A stretch of 64,000 nt of DNA from Gymnopus androsaceus JB14 (GCA_009733575.1 ML769442.1:186001-250000); one strand, 5' to 3'. Shown: positions 10,298-23,201, numbered from the stretch's first letter. A program made the numbers and translations. Notes: generated by a model not told the origin, from the sequence alone.

Positions 10298-11539
10298 ATG
10301 TCGTCCACTGAATGGTCCAGTATGAATCTTCCAGATCCATACTCAATAAATACTGGTCTCGGAAACTCCCAAAACAATGATCCTGAACCAGATCCTGAAG
10401 CACCTGTTAATTTCGCAACAATGCAGAAAGGATTTTTCGATCTTAAAGCAATGTTTGACGGTTCAATCAAGGACCTCGTCAATACACTTGGTGAACAGAT
10501 TGCCAGTCTCCAAAACTCCAAGCCTCTACCCAATGATTCTGTGCCTCCTCCTCCTCCTCTTCCTCCTCCTGCTCAGACCGCGCCCCCTGTCAAAAATCCT
10601 ACTCCCCGAGGCACTCCAAAATTCAAAGAACCAACCGTTTTCAACGGAAAAGCCACCCAGGTTGTAGGATTCCTCCAGGAAATCTGAGACACACTATACT
10701 TGCTCCAAAGTACCTACACCATGGAGAAAGATAAGTGCATTTACCTTGCAACTTACCTTGAAGATGGCACACCCAAGGAGTGGTACAAATCCGTCCTCAT
10801 TGCCAATGTGGACTGCATCTATGAGGACGATGAGCTTATCCACAACTTTGATAAATTCACCACTCACTTCAAAAAGCACTTCGGTGACTCAGATCTTGTT
10901 GCCACTGCACACAACAAACTTGACGATCTCCACCAAACTGGATCCGTTGCTACCTATACCTCTCGATTCCTGGAGTGGATCATCCATCTTGATCTCACAG
11001 AGGAATCTAAAATCAGGTATTTTTATTGCAACTTAAAATCTGAATTAAAAGACACCCTTGCCTCTCAAACTGATGCAACCACAAAATCGTTGAAACAGTA
11101 CAGCGATTGGGTAATCAGCATTGACAACCGACATCACCAACGTGAGATTGAGAAGAAACGCGAGAATGGATCACAAAATTTCTCTCATTTTGACAACTCC
11201 TATTCGGATCCCACCCCTTCCACCCCTTCCATTCAATCCCGAGCCTATTCGGTCCCTGTTTCTACTCCCACATCTGCGTTTCCCAGCTCGCCGTATATCA
11301 CACCTTATGCTCCTGCAACCACCACTGCTACCCCCCCTGATCCTACTGTGGAAACCTCAACTCTTTCCCCTGGTGAGCCAATGGAAATTGATGTTCTCTG
11401 GGCAAAACCACGAGGTCCTTTAACACAGGAAGAGAAGGATCAACGCCATGCTCTGGGACTCTGCAATTATTGCGGAGGTCCTAATCACATTGCATCAGAC
11501 TGTCCTAACAAGAAGACATCCGCTTCAAACACCTCTTGA
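10298..11539 (+). pseudogene. Retroelement gag (capsid/nucleocapsid) with one in-frame stop
   Basis: The frame from ATG 10298 runs through an N-terminal leader, a proline run, and a Ty3-type gag core (TPKEWYKS, FTTHFKKHFG, KIRYFYCNLKSEL). It ends with a single CCHC knuckle, CNYCGGPNHIASDC. A TGA at 10685-10687 interrupts the frame between FLQEI and DTLYLL; CGA to TGA by one C-to-T change would explain it. The rest is open for 850 bp on the same frame, so damage is minimal. The protein would package element RNA into virus-like particles if read through. No protease or RT follows. Confidence 0.8.
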
Positions 11540-12247
11540 AGCTCTCAGAACATTGTTCTAGGTATTTTTCATGGTTTACTGGCCTCGTATCTCGGACACT
11601 AGCCCACTTTCCCAATGCCTCTTTTATCCGTGCACTTTTAGCACTTCATCCTCGATTCTCTGTCCATCGAATCCCTTGACTTTCCCATCAACTTCAATGC
11701 TGTCGCTGAACGCGATATTCCCCTGTCCTGGTTTCACGAGCTATGCATTGAATGATTAACTCATGTTTAATATTTGATTGCACGTGTTACTTCCCAAGGT
11801 ACCTGCAATGGTCCCTAGTCCGACACATCATAGCCTGCCCCACCCGAGTGAAAGAGGCCCTAGTCTCATCAACTCATTGTCCCGTCCTTGCCTGTTTTTA
11901 AATCTTTTACTCTTGACTTCTTGCTTTGCCTGCGTTCCTGGTTCAATCCGAGCGCCACTGCTCCATGTACCTTTTTAGGAACTTCTTGTACCCAGTCTCT
12001 GTACCCCCACCTTCGATTCGCGGCCGTGTGCCTCCTGCTATAATCATGAATCCCTATTTGGCTTCTTCCATCCTATCTCCCTACTCTATCCTGCATCAAA
12101 ACTTTGCCTTTGGTCTTACTTACTTTTCTTACTTTTCTTTGAATTTTTATAAACTCACAGTCTCATTATCTTGTTTAATTTGCAGATAGCCTCGATTGTA
12201 CCTCTTTCATTTTCGATAAAATTTCGTCTTATTAGAAGGGAGGATAA

Positions 12248-12526
12248 TGTAAGGATTTCAGTCCTTACCCTCACTCCCGCCGACTCCCGTTCACTCCCAT
12301 ATGCATACATGCGTCCTCTCGCTCCACATTCGACTCTTAGACCCCAGAGGATTAACCTTTACACGCATATACGAAGGTTTTGTCTCGTTTCGGATTTACT
12401 TTACTTACTACTCCTTTATTTAGACCCTTATTCTAGTACTTAAATACTGTTGTACTTCCATTGTTTACCTTGTCGAATCAACGCCGTTACTGGCCGTTTT
12501 CATTCCCTTAAACCCGGTTCCTAACA
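12248..12526 (+). repeat. Right LTR of the gag-only element
   Basis: 279 bp, preceded by the purine tract and followed by the ACTTA target duplication. Confidence 0.9.
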
Positions 12527-12909
12527 ACTTATCTTTAAATTTACGGAAATTTCTCTGCTCCAGTCGGAGCGCCACAGTTGACAACCACTTTTGGCCGATA
12601 TTTCCAGCTTTGACCGCTTAAAAAGGTAAACCGACGGACTTCGAAGATTTTGATTGGACTACGACTGAAAGAATTATATAAGTACTTTACTATCAAGAAT
12701 ACATTGATTAAGCAAATCCAGCGCTTGCGGCATTCAAAATCGAAGTTTATCCGTGCATTCGCCCTGAGCCGGGCTCCCCGCAGTGCTCATGGAACAGGGT
12801 CGCTTTGAACTACATATTGCATGTCTCATATAAAAAGTCGATGCCAAAATGAAAAATCTCAACATCCTCCCAACCTGCATTCCACTCGCTGTTTCCTCGG
12901 ACATTTACT

Positions 12910-13960
12910 ATGGCAAAGTCTATGACTGGAAAATCGGTCAAGTCAAAAGAGAAATTTACACCGTTCGAGATCACACGCGAAGGACAGACATTCCTGATTC
13001 GTCAGGCACGTAATGAAGATCTAGAGAACATGGCTTGGGTTGCAGCGGAAGCGTTCTTGGATGATATGATGATGAATTATATTGCAGGGACTACGGAGGT
13101 GAGTGGGGTACATACCTATAGATTGTGATGATTCTTACTCGCACAGGTCCCGGCCTCCATGTCCAGCACGCCGGTTTTGAACTGTATCAGTTCTACATCT
13201 TCTTTTCAAGAGTTTTATGCTTCCAGGAGGGAGAACTATAGTTGTCGAGGCCAAGGAGCAAGAAGCGTCCAGTGCCAATGGAAAAGGTGGGAACATCGCT
13301 GCGGCAGCGATGTGGTATGGCCCAAGGAAAGAGTTGGGAAACATAGCTTCTCTACGAGGAGGTGTCCTCACTCCATTGTGGAATTGGGGTTTGAGAGGGT
13401 TGAAGGTCAGGACATTCATAGCAGAAGAGTTGTCCAAGCTAACGTCTTTGCAAGTAGCGATCCATGGAGTACAGAAAAGTCTCTGAAAGTTTCCTTTGGT
13501 AAAGCGTTGAAGCAACGGCGGTTGAAGCAGGAAGATGCATGGTTTCTGCAACTTATCTTCACAGTCAAGCGGTTTGAAGGGCGAGGTGAGCTTCATCTCA
13601 ACTGAAGAACCACGCCAACTTGAATGGTAATGTCTGGCGTTGATTCGAGAGGGATTCAGCTATGCGCAAAAGTGCTCCCCTCCGGATGTGGATGCCTCCA
13701 TTTATACTGGATACAGATTCAGAGAGAGCGAGAGCCCGGTATTTGCATTTAGGTTTCGAGGTCGGTGATTTCTTCAGTCGTGTTTTCCAAGTGCTTGACC
13801 ATCTTCGACAGATCATCGAGCCCTGGTGTTCCGTCGGTGTCGGCAAAGTCGACAGTAAAGGATGCCGTCCTCTTGACAAGGAGAAGAGAAAACGGCGAGA
13901 TGAATTAACAGGGTTTAGCGTTACTTGTATGGTTAATGTGAGTGAGAGTGGTTTACCGCG
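12910..13960 (+). pseudogene. GNAT-type N-acetyltransferase, frame-broken
   Basis: The start MAKSMTGKSVKSKEKF leads into FLIRQARNEDLENMAWVAAEAF, a typical GNAT N-terminus, ending exon 1 at 13097 with a GTGAGT donor. The central part (LLFKSFMLPGGRTIVV, IAAAAMWYGPRKELGN) lies in another frame. The segment KQEDAWFLQLIF is in a third. The C-terminal GNAT signature SERARARYLHLGFEVGD lies past another shift. At least three frame changes are not explained by splice sites, so the gene is decayed or the sequence has indels. Family members acetylate small molecules or proteins with acetyl-CoA. Substrate unknown. It lies just right of the LTR element. Confidence 0.65.
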
Positions 13961-14068
13961 ACTGGCATGACTGAGTTTGCCTCGTGTACAGTGGGATTAC
14001 AGGAAAGTACTGGAAATCGGAGACGGGGTCGATGTAGGAAAGCAGTTAGATTCTTGAAAATAGTAGTA

Positions 14069-15830
14069 CTATTCAAACATGCCCCCGATTGACAACTTGT
14101 TAGTAGCATCATCACTAGCACTGTTAAAGAACCCGGGTCGATCCCAATGCACAAGATGCTCGTCTGCCTCAATATTCTCCAGTCTCCTCGCCGTCAGCGC
14201 CGCAGCCCTCACAAACAACGTCCCATCAAGCATCTCCGCACCCTTGAGCTCCGTTTGCGCAAAATCCATCTCGTCCGCTTTTCGTTGGCCATACAATAGA
14301 GCAAAATGAGATAAAGATCGCACAATTTTGGGGAGATGAGCATCCGGGTGCACCGATGCCTGTTGGACGATGTATAACCATGGATTGGAGTTTGTGGCGA
14401 TAGTGGAAGAGGATGAGAGAGCGCCTGGGTGCGGAGCTGGGCGAGGGCCTGAGAAGGTGTAGGATGAGATTGGTCGTTGAGAGTGGAGTCTTCCGCACTC
14501 ATGAAGGCTGAGATGTCGAGGGTTGGTCGTCCGTTGGCGATCCAACATGTAAGTGAAACGGTAAAGTATGTTCCGAAGCAGGAGAGCCTGGGATGTTCGG
14601 GCTGAGGTGGGCAGCGAGAATAGGCAAGAAGAGGGCGGATGTAACCAGGTGCATACTGCGAAAAGAGATCATTAGTATTCGGAGAGGGATCAACCATTAC
14701 CAGAGAGGTACTAGATAAAATCAGCATTAAACTTGTCTTCCTTCAAGTGCGTATATCCCGAAACAGCATACAAAATCGTATTGGTCCATTGCAATTCCTC
14801 AATCTTCCGATCGATTTCCTTTGGATCAGTGGCAAGTTTCTTGACATCCACAGTCCACTGATTTACATGCTCTGTAAGAGCTGCACTGTGCTTTATGAAC
14901 AGTTGAGTGATAACCTCAATGAACGTGGTTCCTGGAATCTTGAATCGAGGATCGGCAAGAATGCGAGCTACAACGGTAAAAGCATGCACGGTGGGACCGC
15001 CAGGTTGAGTCTCGTTTGGAGCACTCAACACCGAAGTAAAGAGCGATTCGGAAATCAGTGGCGCGAAGCGCACTGGATGGACAGCGGTTTGTGCTAGACC
15101 TACAATTGACATCTCGTCAATATAATTCTTCACAGAGACGACCCAGTGGTCGACTTACCTTCGCTCAACATTACAGGCAGTCCAAATTCGACACCGTAAC
15201 CAAAGTGAATCATGGGATGGATAACGAACTCGAGGAAGCGACAAGCCATTTGAGGGTGTTCGCCCTTTTGCGATGTACTTCCGAAATTGGCCTTGGTCGA
15301 GTAAATATATTGTTCCATTAGAGAGCCTGGGTCTCCCTTGTGTTCTCGTACGACGTCGTCGAAGAACGCAAGATAAGCGGAATAATACCTGGAAACCGAT
15401 TCAAAAGATGCAGATATGCTAAACACGTTGCTTGAACATACGTTGCGTCTCCAAGATGATCATTGAAGTTGGACGAAGTGATAGCTTCGGTGATCTCTGG
15501 TTTCGGGCGTTGTAAAGGGATGTTCACGCGGTAGCTTCCGTGAAGTAGATCCTGATGAGCTCCGAGAGTCCAAAGAGCTAGTATATGATGCATGGAATGA
15601 CTACGACCAAGGATAAGCCAGTAATCTTCGGACAAAAGATGTGATACTCACTTGTGTCGTCCTTGGTCATCGTAAAAGATATGCCACTTTTCATGGTTGT
15701 CTTTCAGGATATCCAGGAGTGCTTCGGTAGTTTTCAAGTTGGCACCAGGTAATCGAGGGGGTGCTTTCGGCGGTGCCAGCAATGAAGGCTCTGGGAAAAG
15801 TTCAAAGCTTTCGACGCCGTTCGATATCAT
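14069..15830 (-). pseudogene. Questin-oxidase-like protein (DUF4243), last exon frameshifted
   Basis: Exons 15652-15830, 15442-15600, 15159-15388 and 14712-15099 join through 51-59 nt introns in phase. They read TTEALLDILKDNHEKWHIFY, the His-rich NHSMHHILALW across intron 1, FNDHLGDATYY, and HPMIHFGYGVEFGLP. The last exon starts at 14655 and contains the family C-terminus (YFTVSLTCWIANGRP, VHPDAHLPKIVRSLSHFA, ending IGGMFE). It needs about three 1-nt corrections near 14590, 14575 and 14390. Questin oxidases open an anthraquinone ring by a Baeyer-Villiger-like reaction in mould polyketide pathways. Basidiomycete members mostly have unknown substrates, and no PKS is nearby. The start at 15830 is the first good ATG; a short upstream exon is possible. 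Confidence 0.75.
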
Positions 15831-15989
15831 AGCAGCTTTGTTGGAGATTTCCTGGAAATCTGACCTTTATAAACGCTCCGAATAGACCATGGATTTCTTT
15901 CCGTTTCGTGATATGTCGTAGCATGCTGGTCACTTGATCACGGTCTGGTATTAAAGATAATTTGGGTATGTCTTTAGACTAATATATTG

Positions 15990-16840
15990 TCAGAGACCAG
16001 ACGCAACTCACCGAGTCGAGAACTCCTAAATCCATTCACAGTGGGATTTGAAGCGACCACTTCATTCCCGAGCTATTCATTCGGGATAGCGAGACTTGCA
16101 ATGATCCTGATATTGGAACACACGATTGCTTTTACATGGGAAATGACAAGAACAAAGATTCAAAACGTCCGCGACCTGCCCTCAAGGCCTCAAAGCCAAG
16201 AGTCTTAAGCGCTTGACGCGCGTCTACTTCGAGGTTGAGTGTCAACTCTGGAGCTGGAGAAAGTGAAGTTGAACCATTCTCAGCAGAAGATCCACTGATA
16301 TAATCGCTAATGAATCAGCTAGGTTGCCAATGGATGTCCAGCGCAGGGCGCAGGCGTCTGCAATTTAACATCATCCTCAACTTTCACCACTCATACCGAC
16401 TTCCTCGTGCTATAGAGTGCTTCGATGGCTTGGCTGGTTACCTGACGAGTAGGCTTAGTAGGGATAAAGGACTACGGTCGAGATCGGCGACATAGACACA
16501 TCCTTCTGAACACAAGCACGACGAAATACGTGTATATTAGCATTCCATACGAGTAAGGCCTATGAACTCTATTGCTGTTGTGCACTACAAAGTAGCCAAC
16601 ATTGACAGCTAGTCTGAGGCTCCTTCGTCTAAGACAGAACATTCAACGACTTCATGCAACATGTCGAAGACTCTTACTGCTCGCAATTTTGCATCCGACT
16701 GAATCTAGCGATTCGGTACACACGGCTGCAGACATAATGAAGTACATTCGATTCTGGTAATGCATCCCTGTAATCAGGGCGACCCGAAGTGCCCGCTTTA
16801 AAAAGCGAGAAGATCTTCCAAAAACCGAGTTCCGCTTCCG
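15990..16840. other. Intergenic region, nothing recognised
   Basis: About 850 bp upstream of the questin-oxidase-like gene and downstream of the next minus-strand gene. The frames are short and show no motif or repeat. Confidence 0.35.
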
Positions 16841-16847
16841 TGCTGAA

Positions 16848-18454
16848 TCAGGGATGATAGTATCCTGCGCCTGCGCATAATCGACAGAATTTTACTGCGA
16901 TGGATCTGTCGTCTTTGACTCGGAACTCTGGATAATAGTACTGCCAGTGTAGGCGAGGAAGGGAGATTTGCAGGAGGGGATTGCAACTATCACGTCCTAC
17001 AAGTTCAAATTCTGTAATAGCCTTTTCGATTTGAGTCGTTGTAGTGTGAAGCGATTGATCAGGATACTCCCAGCTATACTGCTTTGTACCATCCGTGCCA
17101 ACCAAGTGGTACCCGCTGATATTGAGCTCCAAAGGGAAGAATATGATAGCGTCAGCGACTTCAGGAGTAAAGTCTACGGCCATATCATCAGATCCTGTTG
17201 ATCATCAAAATAAGCTAGTTCTTACAGTCGTTTCAAACATACTGGCCAAATCATCTAGTACGATGGATAATCTATGCAGCCTAGCACATTGCGAGATCGA
17301 AGTTGAATGCGCCTCGCTAAAGCCCCATTGTCGATGGCGCCAAGTTTCAATATGGAGATCCTGAAGAGTGTCACTGTGTCTAACGACAACCTGCTCGTAG
17401 AAGAATTGGGCAAAACCATCAATTTCTGCAAGTGGCTCGTGGTGCCAGTCCGTCAGTGACAGCTTGACCAGTCCCGAATACGAGGCCAGATAGTCAAGGA
17501 GTGCCTTGTCAATATTCACATTGCGCAGATCGCTAATGTATATTTGTGCCGATTGAAGAGATGGCCATAATGCTGAATCGACTCCCTGGAGGTGAAGAGT
17601 GGACAAAGGATGAAAATATCGATGGATATGCTCCCTGTCCATGCTGATGCTCCAACCGCAGAGCTGTAGAGTTGTGATAGGACACATATCTCTTACAAAT
17701 GTAGAGAAATCCATCATTGTCGCTGCGTCTCCATTCGGATAGAATGGTATGTTTTCCAGGCGCAAGCTCTGAAGTGACCTGTTGCGAGCAACAAGTTCCG
17801 ATATATCAACAGAAAGCCTTTCAAACACATATCGTGGCGCAACTATTGATATGTGAGAGAGATTACTAGAGATTGATTGAAGTTGGAGGCGGAAGAAAGG
17901 AGCGGTTACGAAGAGGGAGAATTCTTCCAGGCACTTGAGCGACGTCAAAGCCCGAAGGATCATATCCTGAGTTAGCAAATTACCACTGCCATTGATCCTC
18001 CAGCTAAAAACAAATGAGCAAACGAGTAAAAGCCTCATATTGTTACTCTTACTTGACGACCCTCGCTGACTGGAGCGACGTTATGGCTTGAAAAAGGTAC
18101 TTTTTGGTGGAGTTCCTGGGCTGAGCGTCCCAACTTGGCTCCTTGTCACCCTCGGCTGAGGTATGACGAATGTTCAGCGTTTTGACGTAGTCTCGAATTT
18201 TCGTCAGAGAGTTGAAGGTAGCCAGTGCTTTCAACAGCTCCCGATTCGAAACCGTCAATGTCAGCGTAGAAAACACATCCGCATCCAATGCGGTTTTGAA
18301 CTCCCAGCACGTAAGCCTAAGTTTTGCTTTAGCATGTAGCGGAAGCTACATTAATTAATGAGATGAGCTACGTGAATGATAAGTAAAGTGAAATCGATAC
18401 CTCATCGAAAATAGGCTTGAGAAGCTCGTTGGGTAGGGCTACCATGATGGTCAT
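16848..18454 (-). CDS. F-box-like protein with leucine-rich region
   Basis: Exon 1 (18401-18454) reads MTIMVALPNELLKPIFDE. It joins through a 55-nt intron to LPLHAKAKLRLTCWEFK (exon 2, 18054-18345), giving a typical agaric F-box N-terminus. A 50-nt intron (18004-18053, GTAAGA..TTTTTAG) leads to a long exon starting NWRINGSG. Irregular leucine-rich segments (SLQSLRLENIPFY, ITTLQLCGW, LSTLHLQG, GLVKLSLTDW) follow to about 17205. A further open segment (16848-17183, DFTPEVADAIIFFPLELN) probably continues the protein, but the obvious 31-nt intron between them leaves it out of frame, so the join is unsure. F-box proteins recruit substrates to SCF ubiquitin ligases. The target is unknown. Confidence 0.65.
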
Positions 18455-20287
18455 AGCAGAGGAGCGTCGTTGAACTAGACAACATTCAGCCACCGAGACC
18501 GCCGAGAGATTGCATTCAGGTAAGAATCATGAATGATACAAAGACACGTCTTGGCGCCTATTTTCGGTTCGGTATCAAATGACGGGCACTACATTACCCA
18601 AAAGTGGTAAGCCAGAAACTTATGCGACCACGCACTGAACGCCGTTATGTGTTGTATTGAGCTTGAATCGGCTCACATTGGTGTTCTCGGACGTTCCTTG
18701 CGGCAGCTGCTTGGATTGAATCCCCAGTGCTCATTTCTACACTAGTACTGCTTCTATCTTTTCTAACACGTGTAATTCTATATTTATACTGCACCTTCAA
18801 ATAGAAATCCCTGTGTATGTAGCAAACGGTATGTATTACTCGGGAACCGTAGCAGAAATATGATAAAAAGGGATATTTAATTGCTGGCAAGTTACCCGTT
18901 CAAAGCAATGGAACAAGGTTGCATGTGGTGTGTATTGGCTGTATGAAACGAGCAGAGTTGACCACGAAATGTTCACTTACTCTTACAAGTATGGCCGAAG
19001 TAAACACCCAGGACGAGTTGAACCTGGCTTTCAACAGACATCCTCCGAGCATGCAGGCGACAATATATTAAGCATAGTAAGTATATGCACTGAACCCCGG
19101 GGTTTCATCTTGTTTAATTCAAGTTGTCCAACCTCGAGGTTCTTCAGGACCTCCGAACCTCAGGCTGCCCACCGATTAACTGTTCTCAGCAGCCGAAGGC
19201 AGCAGAACAATCTCAGGCTACAGCATTTTTTCCCTCTCTCGGAGAGTGATTGCAGTGACAAACCGCGTGCAGAATTTTATTGAGAATGCGCGAGCGTCGA
19301 TTGATATATGTATGCACATCGCAATTTGACAGAAACTTGCCCTATGCAAAAAATTCAGTAATACTCAGAAACTCTCAGGAATCGTGTTTTCCAACGATAC
19401 AGTACATATATTTACCAATTAAGTCCAATCATCAGCATATGAGGGAAAAATATTACCGACTTCTGGCACTCGCGGAAGCCGTGCCTAGCGAAGGGCTTGC
19501 CTTTTTAGGTGGAGTTTCTCATTTCCCTCTTCATGTCGATGTTGGAGTCAACTTTGGAGCCTTAGCAAATCATCGAAGGGCCAAACAAGGGCCAAAGGCG
19601 TCTTCCAGTTGCCCTCACAGGTGACATAAAGTAAGGAGGAATAGATGAGTGAAGCATGTACTACGGTTATGTAGCCACAGTGTACGTTACATATACTGTG
19701 TAACTGCTGTATAACTACGATCATAAGCTCCCGGGGCGTTTTGCGCTACAGCGTGACGTCAAAAAGTGGAAAAATAAGTGTTATACCAGAAATCTTTGCA
19801 ATTTCTGCATATATTAGCAATATTTCGAAGTACTTAATTTTTGCGTTACTTACGGTTACTATATTTAGCCAAATTTGAAGTTCTCAAATGGCCATGTTCC
19901 CAAGGTCCGTATTATGGTTATTACGGGAAGTTGTAGTCATAATTATACAGTATACTTACATCTAGAACGACTTACTACCATTATACTACGATCAACAATA
20001 CATCGAGATTCAGAAGCAATGTGGCAAATACTGGGGAGACAAGAGCGCAAATCAACAACATACTTACACTTGAATCTACTATGTACCTGTCCGCCATATC
20101 CAGCAACTCCGAGAACGCCAGAAGCACCAGGGTTAGCGAGCTGGACTCACACTCCAATAGTTGAATGATCTCGAAAACTATAAAGAGAGCATTCTCAGAT
20201 TCTTTTTCTCTACCAGTGCAGGCCACCAGTCACCCATCCTTAATCTTTCATAGACATCGACTGTTTCCTTCCACCTAAAAAAATACC
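18455..20287. other. Intergenic region, nothing recognised
   Basis: 1.8 kb between divergent genes. Short frames only, no clear domain. It contains scattered AT-rich stretches and no repeat shared with the rest of the window that I could see. Confidence 0.35.
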
Positions 20288-20856
20288 ATGTTACTCTCCT
20301 ACATCTCCTCTCTCTTCTTGCTTTGTTTTTACAGTTTTATGGTTGTCTCTGCTGCGAGCATTCCTGTTACTCGGTGAGAGCACTGATTTTAATGATAGTC
20401 TGATGTCCATGCTGACGAGTTCGAAGTGATCCTGACAGCGGCATGATTACGCGCACAGACTACGTCGACCTTGCTTCTCGGGGCAATAGTAACAGTGTGG
20501 TTGTCTATACCGATTTCGAAAAAGACGACGCTGCTCTTGAGGCAGCAGAGGCCGCCAATGATGCTGCCAAAGCTAAAAAGATTCACGACAAGATGGCGAA
20601 AGCTTGGAAAAAGCAGGCTGATTCCATCGCAAAACTTGATGAGAAGCAAAGAAAGCAATATGAAAAGGAGTATGTTCTCAATTTTAACGGCTCTCTGAAT
20701 TCTAATAGTTTCGGTGCAGGCTAGCCAAGGCAACCGCTATTGATGCCAGAGTGTAAGCGTAACAATCATTCATATTGCTTATTCGTACTGACGGACATGG
20801 TTAGTCAAGCTGCTAATAACGTCTTTAACGCATGGATTGCCAGGTTGAATCAATGA
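20288..20856 (+). CDS. Small secreted Ala/Lys-rich helical protein
   Basis: Four exons (20288-20373, 20439-20669, 20720-20752, 20805-20856) total 402 nt and 133 codons with no frame problem. The introns (65, 50, 52 nt) have GTGAGA, GTATGT and GTAAGC donors and CAG/TAG acceptors. The N-terminus MLLSYISSLFLLCFYSF is a signal peptide, with likely cleavage after VVSAA. The mature protein is mostly charged helix: DDAALEAAEAANDAAKAKKI, then a Lys-rich segment and ATAIDARVQAANNVFNAWIA. There are no cysteines in the mature part. Its size and secretion fit the small-secreted-protein class of fungi. I know no family for it and infer no function. Confidence 0.75.
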
Positions 20857-22129
20857 TCATGAAGCAGAAGGAGTATAACCCTATAGTTACAGCAGCCGCG
20901 GTGCACTTTGTAGCTTTTTTTGATCGATTATTGGATTTCCTTTGACCTTTGGGAAAAGTAAGGAAAAAGTCTTAGCTCAAGTTGAATCAGCTATTCCGAT
21001 AATCCATATAATAAATAACTTCGTAAGGCCATTTATTTCAGGCCTGGGAGGGTAGCGACATTCAAATTTCAAGCCGGAATTATTCAACGCTCATATATTT
21101 CCAGTAGGCATACATTACACACAGTAGAATTACACTGCCTACCATATACCTCGGGACAGAGGGCAATAAACAAGAATACAAAAAAAAAAAAAAAGCCGGA
21201 ATTAGCTTCGTTGCTCATTCAAGTTGTACTATTGTGTACAAGTCAGTACGGAGTAGAATTTATCTTTTATTACAAGTGGTTCAAACTCATCATGCTCCAA
21301 GTTGAGACGAAAGAGTGACATGTCCATGTGGCACTGCAGAAATAAATTTGTTTCAGTGACAAAACGACAGCTTTAGCATACACGGATGGAACCGAAGCTA
21401 ACTGAATGTTGACGTCGGTACATAGTAACGTTTTGGAAATTATTTCTGAGATCAGAACTATTCTACTACGTTATAACTTCAATTTCATTTTGATTTTACT
21501 AATAAGGATACTAGTGATCGACGTGCGTCAGCAGCCCAGAATGGACTAGCCCAATAGCCCTAATCCATTTCCTTTCGAGGCTCAAAGATTCGGAGGAATA
21601 TGTACATACACGACTTGAACGGCAGGATTCAGCGTTGGTGACAGTCTGCATGAGCGAGAGCCGAATCTAATTCAATGAATGGCGTTGGGAACAAAGTTTC
21701 TATCTGTTTGCCTGAGAGGACTTGATGGCATACATTCCTGGGCTTTGAGTGTCTAGATGCCGCCCATTTATATGTGCGTCCCCAGGTAGGTCAATCGATT
21801 ACAGCAAGTATTCCTAACCATACGAAGATACGTGTCTGCGTGGCCGAAGTTATTTTCTGTTATTTTTTTTTGCAAGAGCAACTACGTAGCTGCCAAAATA
21901 AAAACCAGAACAGGTTACAGAACCCAAACTTGAAACGAGAGAAAAATTGAATTTAAAAAAAAAAACAGTTATTAGCGGACCTCGGAGCGCCTCACTCCCC
22001 ATTGCTATCCTCTTCGACTACTTCAGTATCTCTGAACACATTTTGAGTTCTGTGAATTTTCTCTCTGCGACGGCTTCGGTTGTGCTTAAAATTATCCGTA
22101 AGTGTTCTCTTCTTGCAATTCCATCATCC
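20857..22129. other. Intergenic region with A-tracts
   Basis: About 1.3 kb without a recognisable gene. It contains a 15-A run at about 21180 and another A run at about 21955. The first could be a poly(A) tail remnant of a retroposed sequence, but no coding homology was seen in front of it. Confidence 0.3.
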
Positions 22130-22555
22130 TCACCTTTCATTGAATAACCACAAGCGTCCTGGGATGCCTTGAGATCTGTGCTTCCTCCTCGCAGATTGCG
22201 CACAGTGGCGTACTTGGAACAGCTTTGCGAAAAGATGGATCCCTGTACAGATAGAGGCAGAGGTCGTTGGTGGCATTCTCGCATTCGAGATACTCTTTTT
22301 AGTAGTCACCAAGTGAGGAGGATCTGCGCGACAATCTCGTAAAATATAGATCTTTTCAATGCATATGCGGTGAGTGAAAATATCCGGATCGTTGTTATCA
22401 GCACCATTTAGAGCGGACCCCATATCAGATACTGTCTGATGAGTCGCGCAATTTCCGGGATCATCGACTCGTGAAAGGGCAGACCCCCCACCTAAGTTTT
22501 TTGGTGTCATTCTCTAGGTCGTGATACACTTCATAGACCGCTGAAACTATACCCT

Positions 22556-23201
22556 TCAGCCAGAAATCATCACTCCCGACATATGCCACATAGAAATCCC
22601 GAGAGCGTAGTAATCGCCCGTGAGAGTATACGCGGAGGGCGAGCTTTCCAGGTGAATGGCAGTAGAATATGTTGTGGCGCAGAACGTAGTAACAAAGCTA
22701 TCTCCTAGGCCTGAGGAGGTTCCAAAGTCACAGAATCGGAGTAGAGCCGGGGAGCAACGCAAGAGGTTGGCGGTTTTATACCGCCAGCCTTTCTGGAAAA
22801 CAGATATGTGAGGTCACGAAGTTCATTTGCTCCTCTTTCGAGATCGAAGGAGGGTCGATGACAGCTTCGCAGGGCATAACAATCCCTGTTACCGTTGCTT
22901 GTCAACAGGCGTAAAGCCTTCCAATGGCTTTGACGAAGCAGTTCCCCAGTGGACTCCATGATTTCAAGTTCACGAGCTAGGCTTTCAAGATCATGATAGA
23001 TCTTTCGACATGTTTCTCTTGAGCAAATGCAAATGTGCACCCAGCGGGGTTTGCGTATGTTAGGGAGCGTTTTCGCAGCACCGCAGGAATGACACAGTCT
23101 GCGGGCCAAGATCCAAATGGAGCATAGGATGGAGCGTAGAGAGTCATGATAAGTAGTGGTCTTACGTAATGGCGCCTGTTCGCGTAAACAATTGAAAACA
23201 A
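22556..23201 (-). pseudogene. Possible protein-kinase-like remnant
   Basis: One frame (22556-22762) contains LLRFCDFGTSSGLGDSF followed by SAYTLTGDYYALGISMWHM. This resembles a kinase DFG motif and the D-x-(Y/F)-x-L-G-x-x-(M/L)-W helix. Upstream, other frames hold MTLYAPSYAPFGSW and EKHVERSIMILK, which could be a degenerate N-lobe. No catalytic HRD is seen, and the pieces lie in different frames without convincing introns. It may be a dead kinase-like gene between an empty region and SMC5. An unrelated origin is quite possible. Confidence 0.3.

Larger units (their letters stand above)
9879..12526 (+). mobile_element. LTR retrotransposon, gag-only, Ty3/gypsy-like, nonautonomous
   Basis: Two direct LTRs (9879-10177 and 12248-12526) begin TGTAAGGATTTC and end CCTAACA. 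The perfect 5-bp target duplication ACTTA is at 9874-9878 and 12527-12531. A purine-rich tract (AGAAGGGAGGATAA) precedes the right LTR. The interior codes only for a gag-like protein; 11540-12230 has no readable reverse transcriptase or integrase. The left LTR is 20 bp longer because of a duplicated CCGGCTCCCGTTCACTCC unit. The LTRs are otherwise close, so the insertion is fairly young and must have depended on enzymes from another element. Confidence 0.9.
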
